Of a stretch of DNA of 64,000 nucleotides, positions 14,325-25,401 are shown one piece after another. Numbering within the stretch: the stretch's first letter is position 1; each line of letters begins with the position of its first letter. A model generated the notes under the pieces. It was not told where the DNA came from. It made no database searches and saw only the letters and a program-made list of their open reading frames with translations. The stretch lies in the NCBI GenBank assembly GCA_001953115.1, contig LSSL01000611.1, positions 1 through 64,000 of the forward strand, in the 5' to 3' direction. Made by a program: the position numbers and the translations under genes. Source of the DNA: Smittium mucronatum (lineage: Eukaryota > Kickxellomycota > Harpellomycetes > Harpellales > Legeriomycetaceae).

Positions 14325-17300
14325 TTAAGAATCCTTAGGATCAGATGTTAATTTTGAGTGTTTTATGGAGAAGGAACTTATTGAATTCTGTACAGTAGTT
14401 GGAGATTCAATTTCCTTTTGAGAATAATGAGGACTGGGTACTCCTCGGCTGTTTCCAGAAGCGGCCATAGGGTTTTTTTCAATGGAAGATAGAGGTTCAG
14501 AAGAAAACGATTGTAATTTTTTGGAGTTTATATTTTCGGCATTGGGGTCATGGTCGAAGTAGTTACTGTTACGCATAACATAATCGCTTTTTAAGTTATG
14601 TTTAAAAGGAAAAATTTTATTAGAGTCTGCAGTATGGTTTTTTTCAGGCTCCGAGTGGTTATTCAACGATCGAGCAAGATTAATGATATCCTCCAAGTTA
14701 TCATTGTCTATTTCGATATTTCCAGGGCTGCTATAACTGTTGTTGTCTACAATATTTCCATCCCTATTGTTGATAACTTTAGAATTATCAGAACGAGAAA
14801 TTTTAGATGTTTCAGAATCCCTTCCGGGCATACTCCCCCTCCTTCTATTTATATCTGTAGCCTCGGATCCTTTATGGATATATCCTTTAAAACCGAGTGA
14901 TTTAAATTTTTCGTTAGTATTAACATTATTCAGAGACAATGATTCCGGAAAACCATCCACATTTTCTTTTGCCATATTTATTCGGCCAAGGTTATTTCTG
15001 TCAAGAATAATTGGGTTAGTATTTGGGTCATGATTCTGTTGATCGGAAGAAGAAAGATGTTCATCGTGATATGTGATGAGCATTTTAGAAGTCCTGTAAT
15101 CTGAGATATGACTGAAAGAATCGACGTTTTTTTTAGGAGAAAAATGATTGTCCCTTTTGTTAAAATTTCCGAATGAAACTTTTGAGTGACCCCCATTGTT
15201 TAGAACATCACCTATAGTGGAATGATGGAGATCTCTGTCAAGAGAAAAAGAACTTGGAAAATGACCAGCTGGCGAATATGGAACGTACCTATTCAGAGAA
15301 TTCTCTCGATCATCTTTATTCAGAGAAACAGACCCGTTAATTTTAGGTGATGTGGAAGCTGAATTACTATGCTGGTTTCCGGCGAAGTTTCTTTTAGAGA
15401 TAATAAAGGTAGGAACAGGTTCGTGAATAGTTACTGGAGGTGGGAAATTAGTATTTGAGCTATAAAACCCATTCTGAAGATCGGGTCGTTGGGATTGGTG
15501 GGTGTTGTTACGATCAATAAAAAAACTATTATTCACAGGATTACTAGTGTTTTCAAATTCAAAGCTTTGGTTGATATCAAAGGTAGAGTTGTTGTAGTTA
15601 TTTATATCATTTTGGTTAAAAGAGTTATTGCTTCGGACTAGGGCACTCCCAATTCCTTCAAATGGAGATTTGACGGATATTAAACTGTTGTAAAATATAT
15701 TTTCCTCGTTTTCGAGTTCCCAAGCATCATATTGAATCTTAGATGGAACATTGTTTATAAAGCGTCCAAAGTGACAACTTCTTTCGCCTCGAACTTCAAA
15801 ATGCCTTTGCAACCACGAATCACTAAGAATGGTTGCAGTATTTCCATCAACTAAAACAGTCTTGTTTGTTTCAAAACACCAATCATTATCCAATCGTATT
15901 CTAGACCTTTGGCCTTCAATGGTGCCTTTGTAAACCGCAGTTTGGCCATAATCCTCCCTAGTGGGCTCAAGAGTAGTTGTAGGTTTAGTATGCTTAAACA
16001 TTCTGTAAGTAATACTATAGAATTGAGTTGTGTTAACCAAATCGCGAAGTTCGGGAGACTCAATTCTCACTGGAACTGCAGGACCCACTTGGCGTGGGTC
16101 ATTAAAGCCAACTTGCTCGCAGAGACGTTTGAAATCTTCTATATACAAAGCTCCGCCAAGACACTCAGTTAAAAGGGTGGGGTGAGACCTGAGATGATTG
16201 GGCAGTCTTCTATCTGCATAAATGTCGGAAAAATAAAATTCACCTAAAAATATTTTGAAAAAAAAAAATTGTAAATTGGTGTATTTAATAAAATATAAGC
16301 TGTTATTTTTGATATTTTTACCTCCTTCTCGTAGAATTTCAAAAACGCTTTGGAATACAAGTTTCTTATTTGGAGAAAGATTCACAGCACTATTAGAAAT
16401 GCATAAGTCAATAGATTCTGGGTAAATACCGGCATCATTTAAAAATTCTATATATCCTTTGACAAATTTTAAGTGGGGGTTGTATCCAAGTTTGTCAGAA
16501 TACTCTGATAAGTGCTCACGAGCGATATGTAGTACTTCCTCAGTCATATCAATTCCAGTTACTTGACCAGTAGGTCCAACGAGTTTAGAAACAATATAAC
16601 AATCGCGCCCAGATCCACAGCCCAAGTCAAGGACACGAAGACCTTCTATTCCCATAGGTATAGGTGTGCCACATCCCCTATAATTCTCGGACACTTGTTT
16701 AGGCACTAATGAAATGGCAGATTTTATTATTGGATGAGGTGCTATTTTGTTTACAATAGAAGTCTGTCTCTTATCAGAATATTTTAGATCAGAGTAGTAA
16801 GATCGGATTTTATTATAGATCTCAGTATCGGATTCTAATAAAAAAAAATTAGCGTTTCAATATAAGTATTTAAAGAAAGGATTATATTTTACGGAGATAT
16901 AATTGCAAGTTGAAGTACCAGAATCGATTTGAGTATTGAGATTTGTGCTAAAACTTCTATTTCGATTCCGAATATTATGATTTTGATTGTTTAGATTATC
17001 GGAGAATTCTGGAAATAAAAAAGATATCAGCATACATATTTCATCAAATAGGACAAATATCTTGAATTGGGAGTCATATTAGACATTTTTATAACAGTAG
17101 ATTAATTTCAAATTACCTCTATTATGACCCATGTATGATCGCACCGTTCTATCCCAAGGAAATCCCAAGAGACCCTGGACACTACCGGGAAGACAAGTGC
17201 TATCGTTACGATGGCGTTTCAATGGATTATTATTCGAATTTAAGGCAGATTTGGATTCTGCAAATTTGTTTGTGATGGCTGGATTAATCCCGCAAGAGAA

Positions 17301-17712
17301 TCCAGAATAATCTTGCTCTTCAATAGATCTACTTTCGGCGACTAATTTAAAAATCAAAATTTGTTAATTGTATCAAAGCTAAAGCATAAAATAAGTATGA
17401 AAGAATGTATGGGGGGGTCTTTGTAAATATAAAAGAGTGAATGTTACTGTTATTTTGACTGGGGGAATTAGAAAAATCCAATTTGCTATTTGAATCTATT
17501 GTTTCGGAATCGTCAGCAATATCACGTAATATAAATTTTCTTTCATTGCTAGATATTTTGAGGCACTTTCGTAGATGAGTTCGCATTCTCTCGGGCTGGC
17601 CGGAAAGTTCATACCCACAATATATGCATTGAGCCCGATGATGTTTAGACTTGCCTACGGGAACATTTCTCTCAAAATATTTCCAAACAGGGGCAAAATG
17701 TTTTGGTGCCAT
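14325..17712 (-). CDS. BED zinc finger fused to arsenite-methyltransferase-like protein (5 exons)
   Basis: The exons, in order, are 17712-17448, 17341-17117, 17008-16919, 16834-16322 and 16243-14325. All have GT-AG borders and matching phases, giving 1003 residues. Residues 5-55 form a BED-type finger (W10, C29-x2-C32, H46-x3-C50), a DNA-binding fold common in hAT transposases and proteins derived from them. Residues 203-450 resemble ArsM/AS3MT, SAM-dependent enzymes that methylate trivalent arsenic: YYSDL start, GCG at 247-249, SAM motif VLDLGCGSGRD 261-271, GIDMTEE 287-293, ECLGGALY 391-398. Residues 461-527 (EDYGQ onwards) match an extension I recall after ArsM in bacteria and fungi. Residues about 530-1003 are Asn/Ser-rich low complexity. 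The arsenic-binding Cys expected in ISNC is Ser342, and the N-terminal Cys pair is missing. Start: first ATG before the BED fold. Alternative: separate transcripts, with a second start at Met159 (17132). Confidence 0.8.
16244..16321 (-). other. Stop-free 78-nt intron inside the methyltransferase domain
   Basis: The donor GTAAAA and acceptor TTTTTAG flank a 78-base segment that is a multiple of three and has no in-frame stop. Read through, it would insert 26 mostly Asn/Ile/Phe residues between EGG and EFYFSD, in the middle of a strand conserved across the ArsM family. It is therefore almost surely an intron, although retention would not break the frame. Confidence 0.8.
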
Positions 17713-20700
17713 TGTTTGAAACTAATATGCCTAATATATCCCGATTTAATAAGGAGATTCAGCTGAAATGGTTCTCTTGAAAATCTCAAATATTATTCTT
17801 TCACTATATTAGAATTTTATGAGTTATTAATATAAATAATTATTCTTTCGAAAAATTTAAATGTAAATATGTTATATGGAGATAAGGAATGATGATAGTT
17901 AGTCGAATATGCTAGCTAAACGGAAATTGTGATTATAAAACTAGATGTGGTTTATATGTAGTATTTTGTGATGTAATAGATTATGTGAAGGGATTATGAG
18001 ATTATTTATAATTAATCAAAATTTAACAAATCAGACTATTGATAGCCAATAAATCTTAAAAGGGAATTTAATAAGTGTAACGAAGGGACTAAGAGAAAAG
18101 TCAATAATATATAACTGTTTCTGTAATTGAGTCTTATTATGGAAATTATATTAACTATTTGAAATACTTACATTGATTATGACAAATCAACAATCGATCA
18201 CAGTTTATAATCTGTTGACGGGAATGCTGTAAAACTGACAATTATTTGGTAATTAGTACTTTAATCTCTAGATTATTGTTAGGAAGCGTACAAATCTTTA
18301 GCAATTAATATTGGTGAGTGTGCGCTAATTGAGTCGGATCGGAGCTAGTCCGCCTCAAACAATCTACTAAAATCTATTATTATGGTTATATTTTCAGTAT
18401 TGAGCTACTTCAATGATAAGATACCAATTGTACTAATGATTGTACGCTATGTTGAAGGTATAAGCGACTTTAGGGTTCCGAATGTATATATCCCAGATTG
18501 TCTTTTTATTAATGTAAAGGATATTTAAATTATTGGATGATTCTTTTGTCTTGATTTAGATTCCTGTGCGGCTGTAAATATTATTCGGTATCAGTTTTCT
18601 AGCGAGGAATATATTGTTGATCGGTTTTTTGATGACTTCTAACCCAAAATTTCGGTTAAATTTAACAAATAAGCGGGCTAATTTTCTTTTTTTACATAAC
18701 ACAATTCTAATTCAGATAGATTATTTCATGTTACCTTTAAATCAGTTAGATTTGGGAAGTTTTTTGCTCCTATAGAACAGCCGATATTTCCATTAATGAT
18801 AAGATAAACAGTCACCAAAAGAAAATCTATGTGGATATCCCTCTAATTCAAATAATCCGATGTTTAGTTTTAGTAAAAGTATTTAACTACAAGAAATTTG
18901 CATCCAATTATACCTACTGAAACAATTGGTATTTGATCGAGAACTTTTTAATAATGCTGAAAAACAATTATCCAAAGCGCTTGTTATTAGGGACGAGCTA
19001 TAAGCAATATATATAAAACGTTTATTCAGGGATTTTATTCGGAATATATATAGACGTCATTTTAGTCAACTGAAAGTTCTAAAAGAGGTCTGATTGAAGT
19101 TTAAAGACAAATTATGTGGATCTTAAATTATACCTGAGGTGGATTTGGTCATACAAGCCCCTTATTATGAAGCTTAGTCTGCTAATAAAATCGTATAGTG
19201 TGGAGGGTACATTTATTTAAAAAAATAATGAGGTACCTGAATCATGTCATTATTTAAAATGTGGATATCTTAACTTATTGGCTAGCTATTACTTTCAAAA
19301 TGCAAATAAATTTATTTGCAGTTTTCATATTCGATATCTAATCTCTACCTGTCGATACAATGGGCGTACACTCATGCTGAATTTTTTGTCTTTAATTGAT
19401 ATAGTCACTTCATATCTTTTCCCTACCCCAACCTCTTTTATTCCTATGATACAGATCCCATTTTATAAAGGATTAGAGAGTAGCCCCCATTGGATTTAAA
19501 AATATTATTTCTAATATTTGATCAATATATGAATGATCATTAATTGCAAACAGAATTAGTTTTTCGTAATTTTTTTTCCATTTGTGAACTTTAACTCCAC
19601 ATCTTTAATTTTTTTAGGACTTTACAAAAAAAAACTCCACATCTGTACCATAAATAGAACTACTCAAAGCCCCCATAAATAAGTCGGTGAATTTTTTCAA
19701 CGAAATCCCGATGAGCACTGAAATAAATTTATATCCACCATAAAGAAGTGTATTATGATCTCACACTTTAATTTAGATCATTTTTAATTTATATCAAAAA
19801 AATTGAAACAATTAAAGAGGTGGTTAGTGATCATTTTACCACTTCTATATATCAGAACGTGTTATAAAGCAAGGGCGAATAGAGTTGGTTTCATTATTTT
19901 TATTTATGTAATATGAATTTAGAACAATATATAAGCTCGATAATGCCACGATTTATTAGAAAAATTCAACATCTATTATCATTATATATTTTACAGCCAG
20001 TTTTTATTAATCGTAAGAAAATGATATACTCATTTTGCTCTTTAATAGCTAAATTGTGCATTAGCATTGGTTCATTATTAATATGTGGTATCCCTTATTC
20101 ATTTATATTTTCAATTTAAAAGTCCTTTGATCATTCCCAATTCATTCTTTTCTTTCCAGAAAAGATACCAAATTTATCTTCATTGAATAGACCGGTTTAT
20201 TATTTAATAACACCCTTCCCAATAAACCAAGCCCCTCTAAACTAGCATTATGCATCCAAATTTTAACAAAGTTTTGGTGTTATAAAAGCATAGCCCCCAA
20301 TTTTACGAAAATACCCAATTTCTTTCAACCCTCAATATAATTTATTTGGATTGAAGTTCTAAATTATGAAATAAAAAAGGCCACAATGAAAGTCGTTACA
20401 TACAACTTATAGAATCTTAGTAATGCGCATACTGGCATAATGAGGCTGATTATGGATATTTATTTATCATCTTGAGTGCTTGAGGAAGTAATATGGAGTT
20501 TTATCTGACATAATAAAAAATATAATGAACATTTACATCTTATAATCCGTGTGACATTGATTGATTTAAAATTTTTTCTCATTGAAATCGGAATGGTCAG
20601 TTATATTAGTTAAAAGATAAATTGAATGATATATGGTGGTGTTTTATGAGAATTTTTTCAATAGATGGGAATGGTACTATTTAGTGGTGCTCATTAATAT

Positions 20701-23700
20701 TTTTGATTTATTAAAAAATGAACTATCATTTGATCACGATTTTATCATTCTTTTGATGTTATGCATTCTGGTCATTAACCTTCGCAAAATAAAATAGCGA
20801 ATTTGGGGTACTGTTTTCTATTGGCTACCATCATACTTGTAACCATGAAATCTATAAAAAAATACAGCCACCATTTGTAAAATAAACATTATTCATTATA
20901 ATTTTCCACAGGTTTACTGAGCAATATGTTGTGGAAAACGAAATTATCACAATAAAAACTGCCTGGATATTATAAAAGGAAGCTTTTTGAATCATTTTAA
21001 TCAAATTACGGAATTATTCGTTTCAAGAATAATTAAATGATGATTATAGCTTGCATTTATGAATGCTACAATTATTTTTTTTTCTCTTAGAGAGCCAAGT
21101 TCTCCTCAAATTATATTCGAGCTTTCAGTATCGAGTGCATATTTCTTTTTCTTATATTTAAAAAATATCCTTAAACGCAATTTCATTCATATGAGTAATT
21201 AATTTCAAAGCCTGTCAAAAAAAAGAGGGGATTCCATTTACAATCAGATTCACGAGCTCGTTTGTAGCTGTATTTAATATCACGCAGTTATCGTTTTTAT
21301 AAAAAATTTCGAGAGCACAAAAGGCATTATCTGTATATATAAAATATCTCAATTAGTCTCTAATTTGTAAAAAAATAAACAATTAAAGTTTAAAAAGTGT
21401 GGCTAATAATATCATAGATGTTTATTGTTAAATTTCGGAGCTAAACTTTGCTTTTTTATATTCTCAATACAATACCGTTATTGTAAAAGGCCTACACAAT
21501 GTTTTACTAAAACAAAGTATTTTTGCTGGAATTTTTACATCGATAAAAACTTAAATCAATATCATAGAAATACCTCCGTGTAAATATACATGAATGTTTA
21601 CATCTTTGAATCATTTATACTTGTAATTATACTCAACAATCCAAAAGAGTATTAGCAGTTGTATTTTCAGCTTTTACCCTTTCAAAACAATGGGGAAAAG
21701 ATCCATCATATTATAAAAATAAATACGTTTAGGTGGTAAATAAAGATTACATCAAGAGGTTTTATAAGAAGTTCATATGGAATGTAATTAAAATTATGTT
21801 AATATTTTTTCAAAGGATTAAAGAGATCTCTTTTTTTACGTAACTTCATATTATTGTTATAGCCTTGAAATATTTATTTAAAAGCCACCTGAGGAATTTA
21901 CAAGTTATCAAAAATTATTGAATTCAATTCTTTCCGTATAATTTGTTTTATGCAGATTTCAAAATATAATTTTGGATCCATAACTATTCCACTTCTAAAG
22001 AGGTATTTTACAACATCAAGCTCTGTTTAAAACAAAAAATACCAAAAAAATCCCCAGCTACCAATAGATTTTGGTCTTATTCCTGCGCTATTTTTTTTAC
22101 CGGCTATTTAATTTATTTGATATAAAATCATTTATAAATCATAATGCTCTTCTAATACTGAAATACCCTGCCGTATATTAGGGGATTGATAGTGTATTTT
22201 TCTAAGTACGTTATACTAAAACTTCACACAGCGTTTTACAATTCTTGATTGAGAGTAGCGGAGACAGTTCACAACGATTTGGATGACAGCAATTTTAGAG
22301 GAGCACCATCTCAAATATGGGGAAACCGATCTTTTAACACGGTCGAGACATATTCTAGTGAAAAAGTCCAGTGTTCGAAGTCAGATGGATCTCAATGTTT
22401 AATAGCTATTTGTGGTAAAGTCGTGTCAATAAACCTCATATTTGGGTAGGTGTCGTGTTTTATTAGCCCCGTTAGAAGTAGGTTCTGAATAGAAACTCAA
22501 TAGCTATAATGACTTATCTTTCGTTGAATAAGAGCTTAATTCTTGACTGCACGTAAAACTAGCCATCCAGCCTACTTGGAAATAATAGATGTATGTCTTT
22601 CAGTTGGTAGATTGCACCCTTGACCCGTAAGTATGCAACTGATAGCCCGGCAGAGAAGCTTATTGTAGTTAGAATAACATCTTTTCTATACATCTTTTTC
22701 ATTTTTTCGTTTTTTTTAAATGGTTTTTAATGACGCTATCTTAAAATAAAATTCTGCAATAAAAATAAAATAAAACTATAATACATAATTAAAACAGTTT
22801 TCTTTTTTCATATTCGAAAAATTTTAATTATTTTTGCGGAAAATTCCAAATCAAGATTTTTTTATCAATTATTAACGATTTAAATAATGATAGATCTGGG
22901 GGGGGGGTTCGCATCATGTATAAATATTTTTTTGGTATCATTTAAGTTATTTAGTTTGAAATGGGTTCTGAAAAAAATTGTATATTTCAATGAACGAAAA
23001 GACTTATTTTGGGTTTATAATAAATTAAACAATAGTAAATTTATTTTCGCTTGTTTCTAGAGCATGTTACTACATTGGGTAATTATTTTTGAGAATATAA
23101 TGCTTTCACCGAAACCCTTTGTAAATAGTAAAACCAAGAAAATATAAACCAAACCATCTTAAGTTAAAAAAAGTGAAGAAATAGAAAAATAAACCAATTT
23201 TATATTTTTATATTGTAAATTAATCATTATACGCACTCTCCAATTAGAAAAAGCTTTACACAAAATTATTTTGAAAAAAATCCGTCTATTAATTTAAAAG
23301 TTAATTATTTTGTGCTATTTTTTTATATAAATTTATATATTTTAAATTAGTATTACTGTTTAGACTCTCGTATATCGAAGATAATTTGGTTCAGAAAAAA
23401 TATGATGTTTTCATTAAAATAAATGTATTTAAATCCTTAAATTTTTTACTTCTGATTTCTATCGTATCATTAAAAAAAAAGATGGCTTTATCGATAAATC
23501 ATCCACACTTTTTTGTGAAATATGGAAAGTAAAATCTTCTAAAAATATCCGAAAAGTTTATTTTCAATTTATAAGGTATAAAATTATGGACTTTTAGTAT
23601 TTAATACCTATTTAACCCCCACCCTAAAAAAAAGATATGAAATACCTGGATTAGAAGGAACTTTATCAAATTTGATGGGTAAGCTGAATATACTTAAACA

Positions 23701-24898
23701 TTAATATCATATATTATTGTTGAAAGTATTATAAGATTTTTTTGTTAATATTTAAAGCAACATAATTTGCTATACTAATGTTTTTTGCAGAAATTAAACG
23801 TATTACAAATATTTTTATAAGAATTTTTTTAAGCCAATAGATTTTTTTGACTAAGAATAAAACTAGGTGAATTTATTAAAATCAAATTTATCACAAAAAA
23901 ACTAAAAAATTATCAAGGAAAAACAAAATACACTTTATTCTATTTTAATTGACTAAAAATTATATAAGTCATTAAAATTAGTAATATTTAAAATATCGAT
24001 CAAATAATAACACAATATATTCTGTTAATTAGAAGCAAAACTAAAAAATTATTTAAATTTTCGATGGATTACTATCATCTAAATTATAAAAATTCGCTGT
24101 GTACCTACAAAAAAAAATTTTTTTTGAAAAAGTTCTTAAATAATCTTCGATTAATTTTTATTGTTTGGAATAGCAGCATTAAAATAGCCGTGATCCTTAT
24201 TTAAAAATTGAATTGATAATTAATTCGCAAAAAATAAAAATTAAGAATAAAATTAGTAGCAAAATTATTATAAAAATTGATTACAAAATAATTAATTTCG
24301 AAAATTTGCAAAATTGAATCCATTGAAATTTTTTTTTTTTAAAGCTAATTTTCATATTCTTAATTCTTATTTATCTAAACATTTTCTTTCAAAAAATAAG
24401 TTTTATTTTAGTTTCTATTCGATTAAATTTTAAAATTGTATCTTACTTTATTCCACAATCATAAAAACCCAATCAAAAAAGAAACTAAACCAAAAATTTA
24501 TCTCAAAAAAACACGATTAAAAATTTAAATCGGCTTTTAAATTAGTTAAGATAACTTTTTTTGGATGTCATCTTTTAATTTAAATGAAATCTTTAATAAA
24601 TCATTTCATTTGTCAATAGAATTCCATATAAGAACCAATTAAACTAAGTTGACAATACACATTTTTAATTAAAAATAGAGTGATAATTAAAAATAAATTT
24701 TATTAAATGATCATTCCAAGGGATTTTAGATATTTTATATGACTAATTTCTATAAGCAAATCTTCCTAGTTGAAATTATGAGTCAAATATTCTTATTTTT
24801 CGGTTTATCGTGAATTAGATTAACTAAAAAAGGGAAAATTTATTTATAAAAAAGAAATTAACTATTTAAATATTATTAATAAAAAACATCAATATTTA
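17713..24898. other. Intergenic stretch, no supported gene
   Basis: This is the upstream region of the BED/methyltransferase gene followed by AT-rich DNA. The first 1 kb is somewhat less AT-rich. A less AT-rich island at about 22.24-22.68 kb is listed separately. The other short frames (for example 19278-19499 and 19913-20119, plus) show no motif, and I see no RNA gene. Confidence 0.6.
22240..22680 (+). other. Less AT-rich island with a 66-residue open frame, unknown
   Basis: This segment has clearly more G and C than its surroundings. It holds an open frame at 22249-22449 (TTG or internal start, no ATG at the left end) whose residue composition looks protein-like, with balanced acidic and basic residues. 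I recognise no family. Downstream, near 22600, is a CAGTTGGTAGA string resembling a tRNA D-arm, but no anticodon or T-arm follows. It is probably a remnant of a mobile element or lost gene. Confidence 0.25.
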
Positions 24899-25401
24899 CA
24901 GGGCTTTATATAGCAACATACACTTTTTTTCATTTCAATAGACCCTTTTTTTTATGCAATATACCCTTTTTTTATTACAATAGACCTTTTTTTCAGGATC
25001 TGTGGGATCATTCTTATAAATAATAATTCACTTTAACTTATAGGATCATATATGTAATTATTGGTTAAAATACTATTGTTAAAAGGTATTATAAGCTTTT
25101 TTTTGATTGTTATAAATAATTATTCAGTCTAATGATAACTCTTTCTAATTTTTATAAAAAAAATAACCCCACAAATCTGAAAAAAGGGTCTATTTCTTTG
25201 AAAACCCCTGTAATATATGTCATTATTGGTTAAAATTTAATTTTTGTTAGGTATTATTATTTTTCGCTTTTTGATTGGTATAAATAATTATTTAGTCCAA
25301 TAATAACGCTTTTGATATTTTCGTCAAAAAAATAACCCCAAAAATTTAAAAAAAGTGTCTATTGGAATGAAAAAAAAGGTCTATAGCTATGAAAACCCCT
25401 G
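24899..25401. mobile_element. hAT-like MITE with CAGGG termini
   Basis: The element starts CAGGGCTTTATATAGC and ends GCTATGAAAACCCCTG, so the ends are inverted copies of CAGGG..TTT..ATAGC. The subterminal regions repeat ATAGACC-plus-T-run motifs on both sides. Flanking octamers AATATTTA and TATTTTTA agree at six of eight positions, as expected for a decayed 8-bp hAT target duplication. It contains no transposase and so would be non-autonomous. A ~165-bp internal unit is duplicated, and an internal CCCTG end at 25210 could mark a nested or tandem copy. Confidence 0.65.
25045..25401 (+). repeat. Tandem duplication inside the MITE
   Basis: Two similar units begin with a TATATGTNATTATTGGTTAAAA block (the TTGGTTAAAA cores start at 25061 and 25226, period 165). 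Each continues through a TATAAATAATTATT block and an AAAAATAACCCCA block and ends in GAAAACCCCTG at 25210 and 25401. The second copy carries one extra subterminal motif. Confidence 0.7.

Noticed and set aside
14598..15196. Several overlapping open frames opposite or beside the methyltransferase tail
   Set aside because: They are shadows of the long, stop-free low-complexity exon of the BED/methyltransferase gene.
17448..17712. A stand-alone BED zinc-finger gene ending in the 121-codon open frame
   Set aside because: Reading past 17448 enters intron-like AT/poly-G sequence and a Leu/Ile/Phe tail. The GT donor there joins in phase to exon 2, so the spliced model is preferred.
14325..17712. Recent bacterial transfer of the ArsM-like gene
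   Set aside because: It has several spliceosomal introns, host-like base composition and a low-complexity eukaryotic tail. If transferred, it was long ago, and the window alone cannot show it.
22590..22660. tRNA-like CAGTTGGTAGA string
   Set aside because: It resembles a D-arm only. No anticodon stem, T-arm or acceptor pairing follows.
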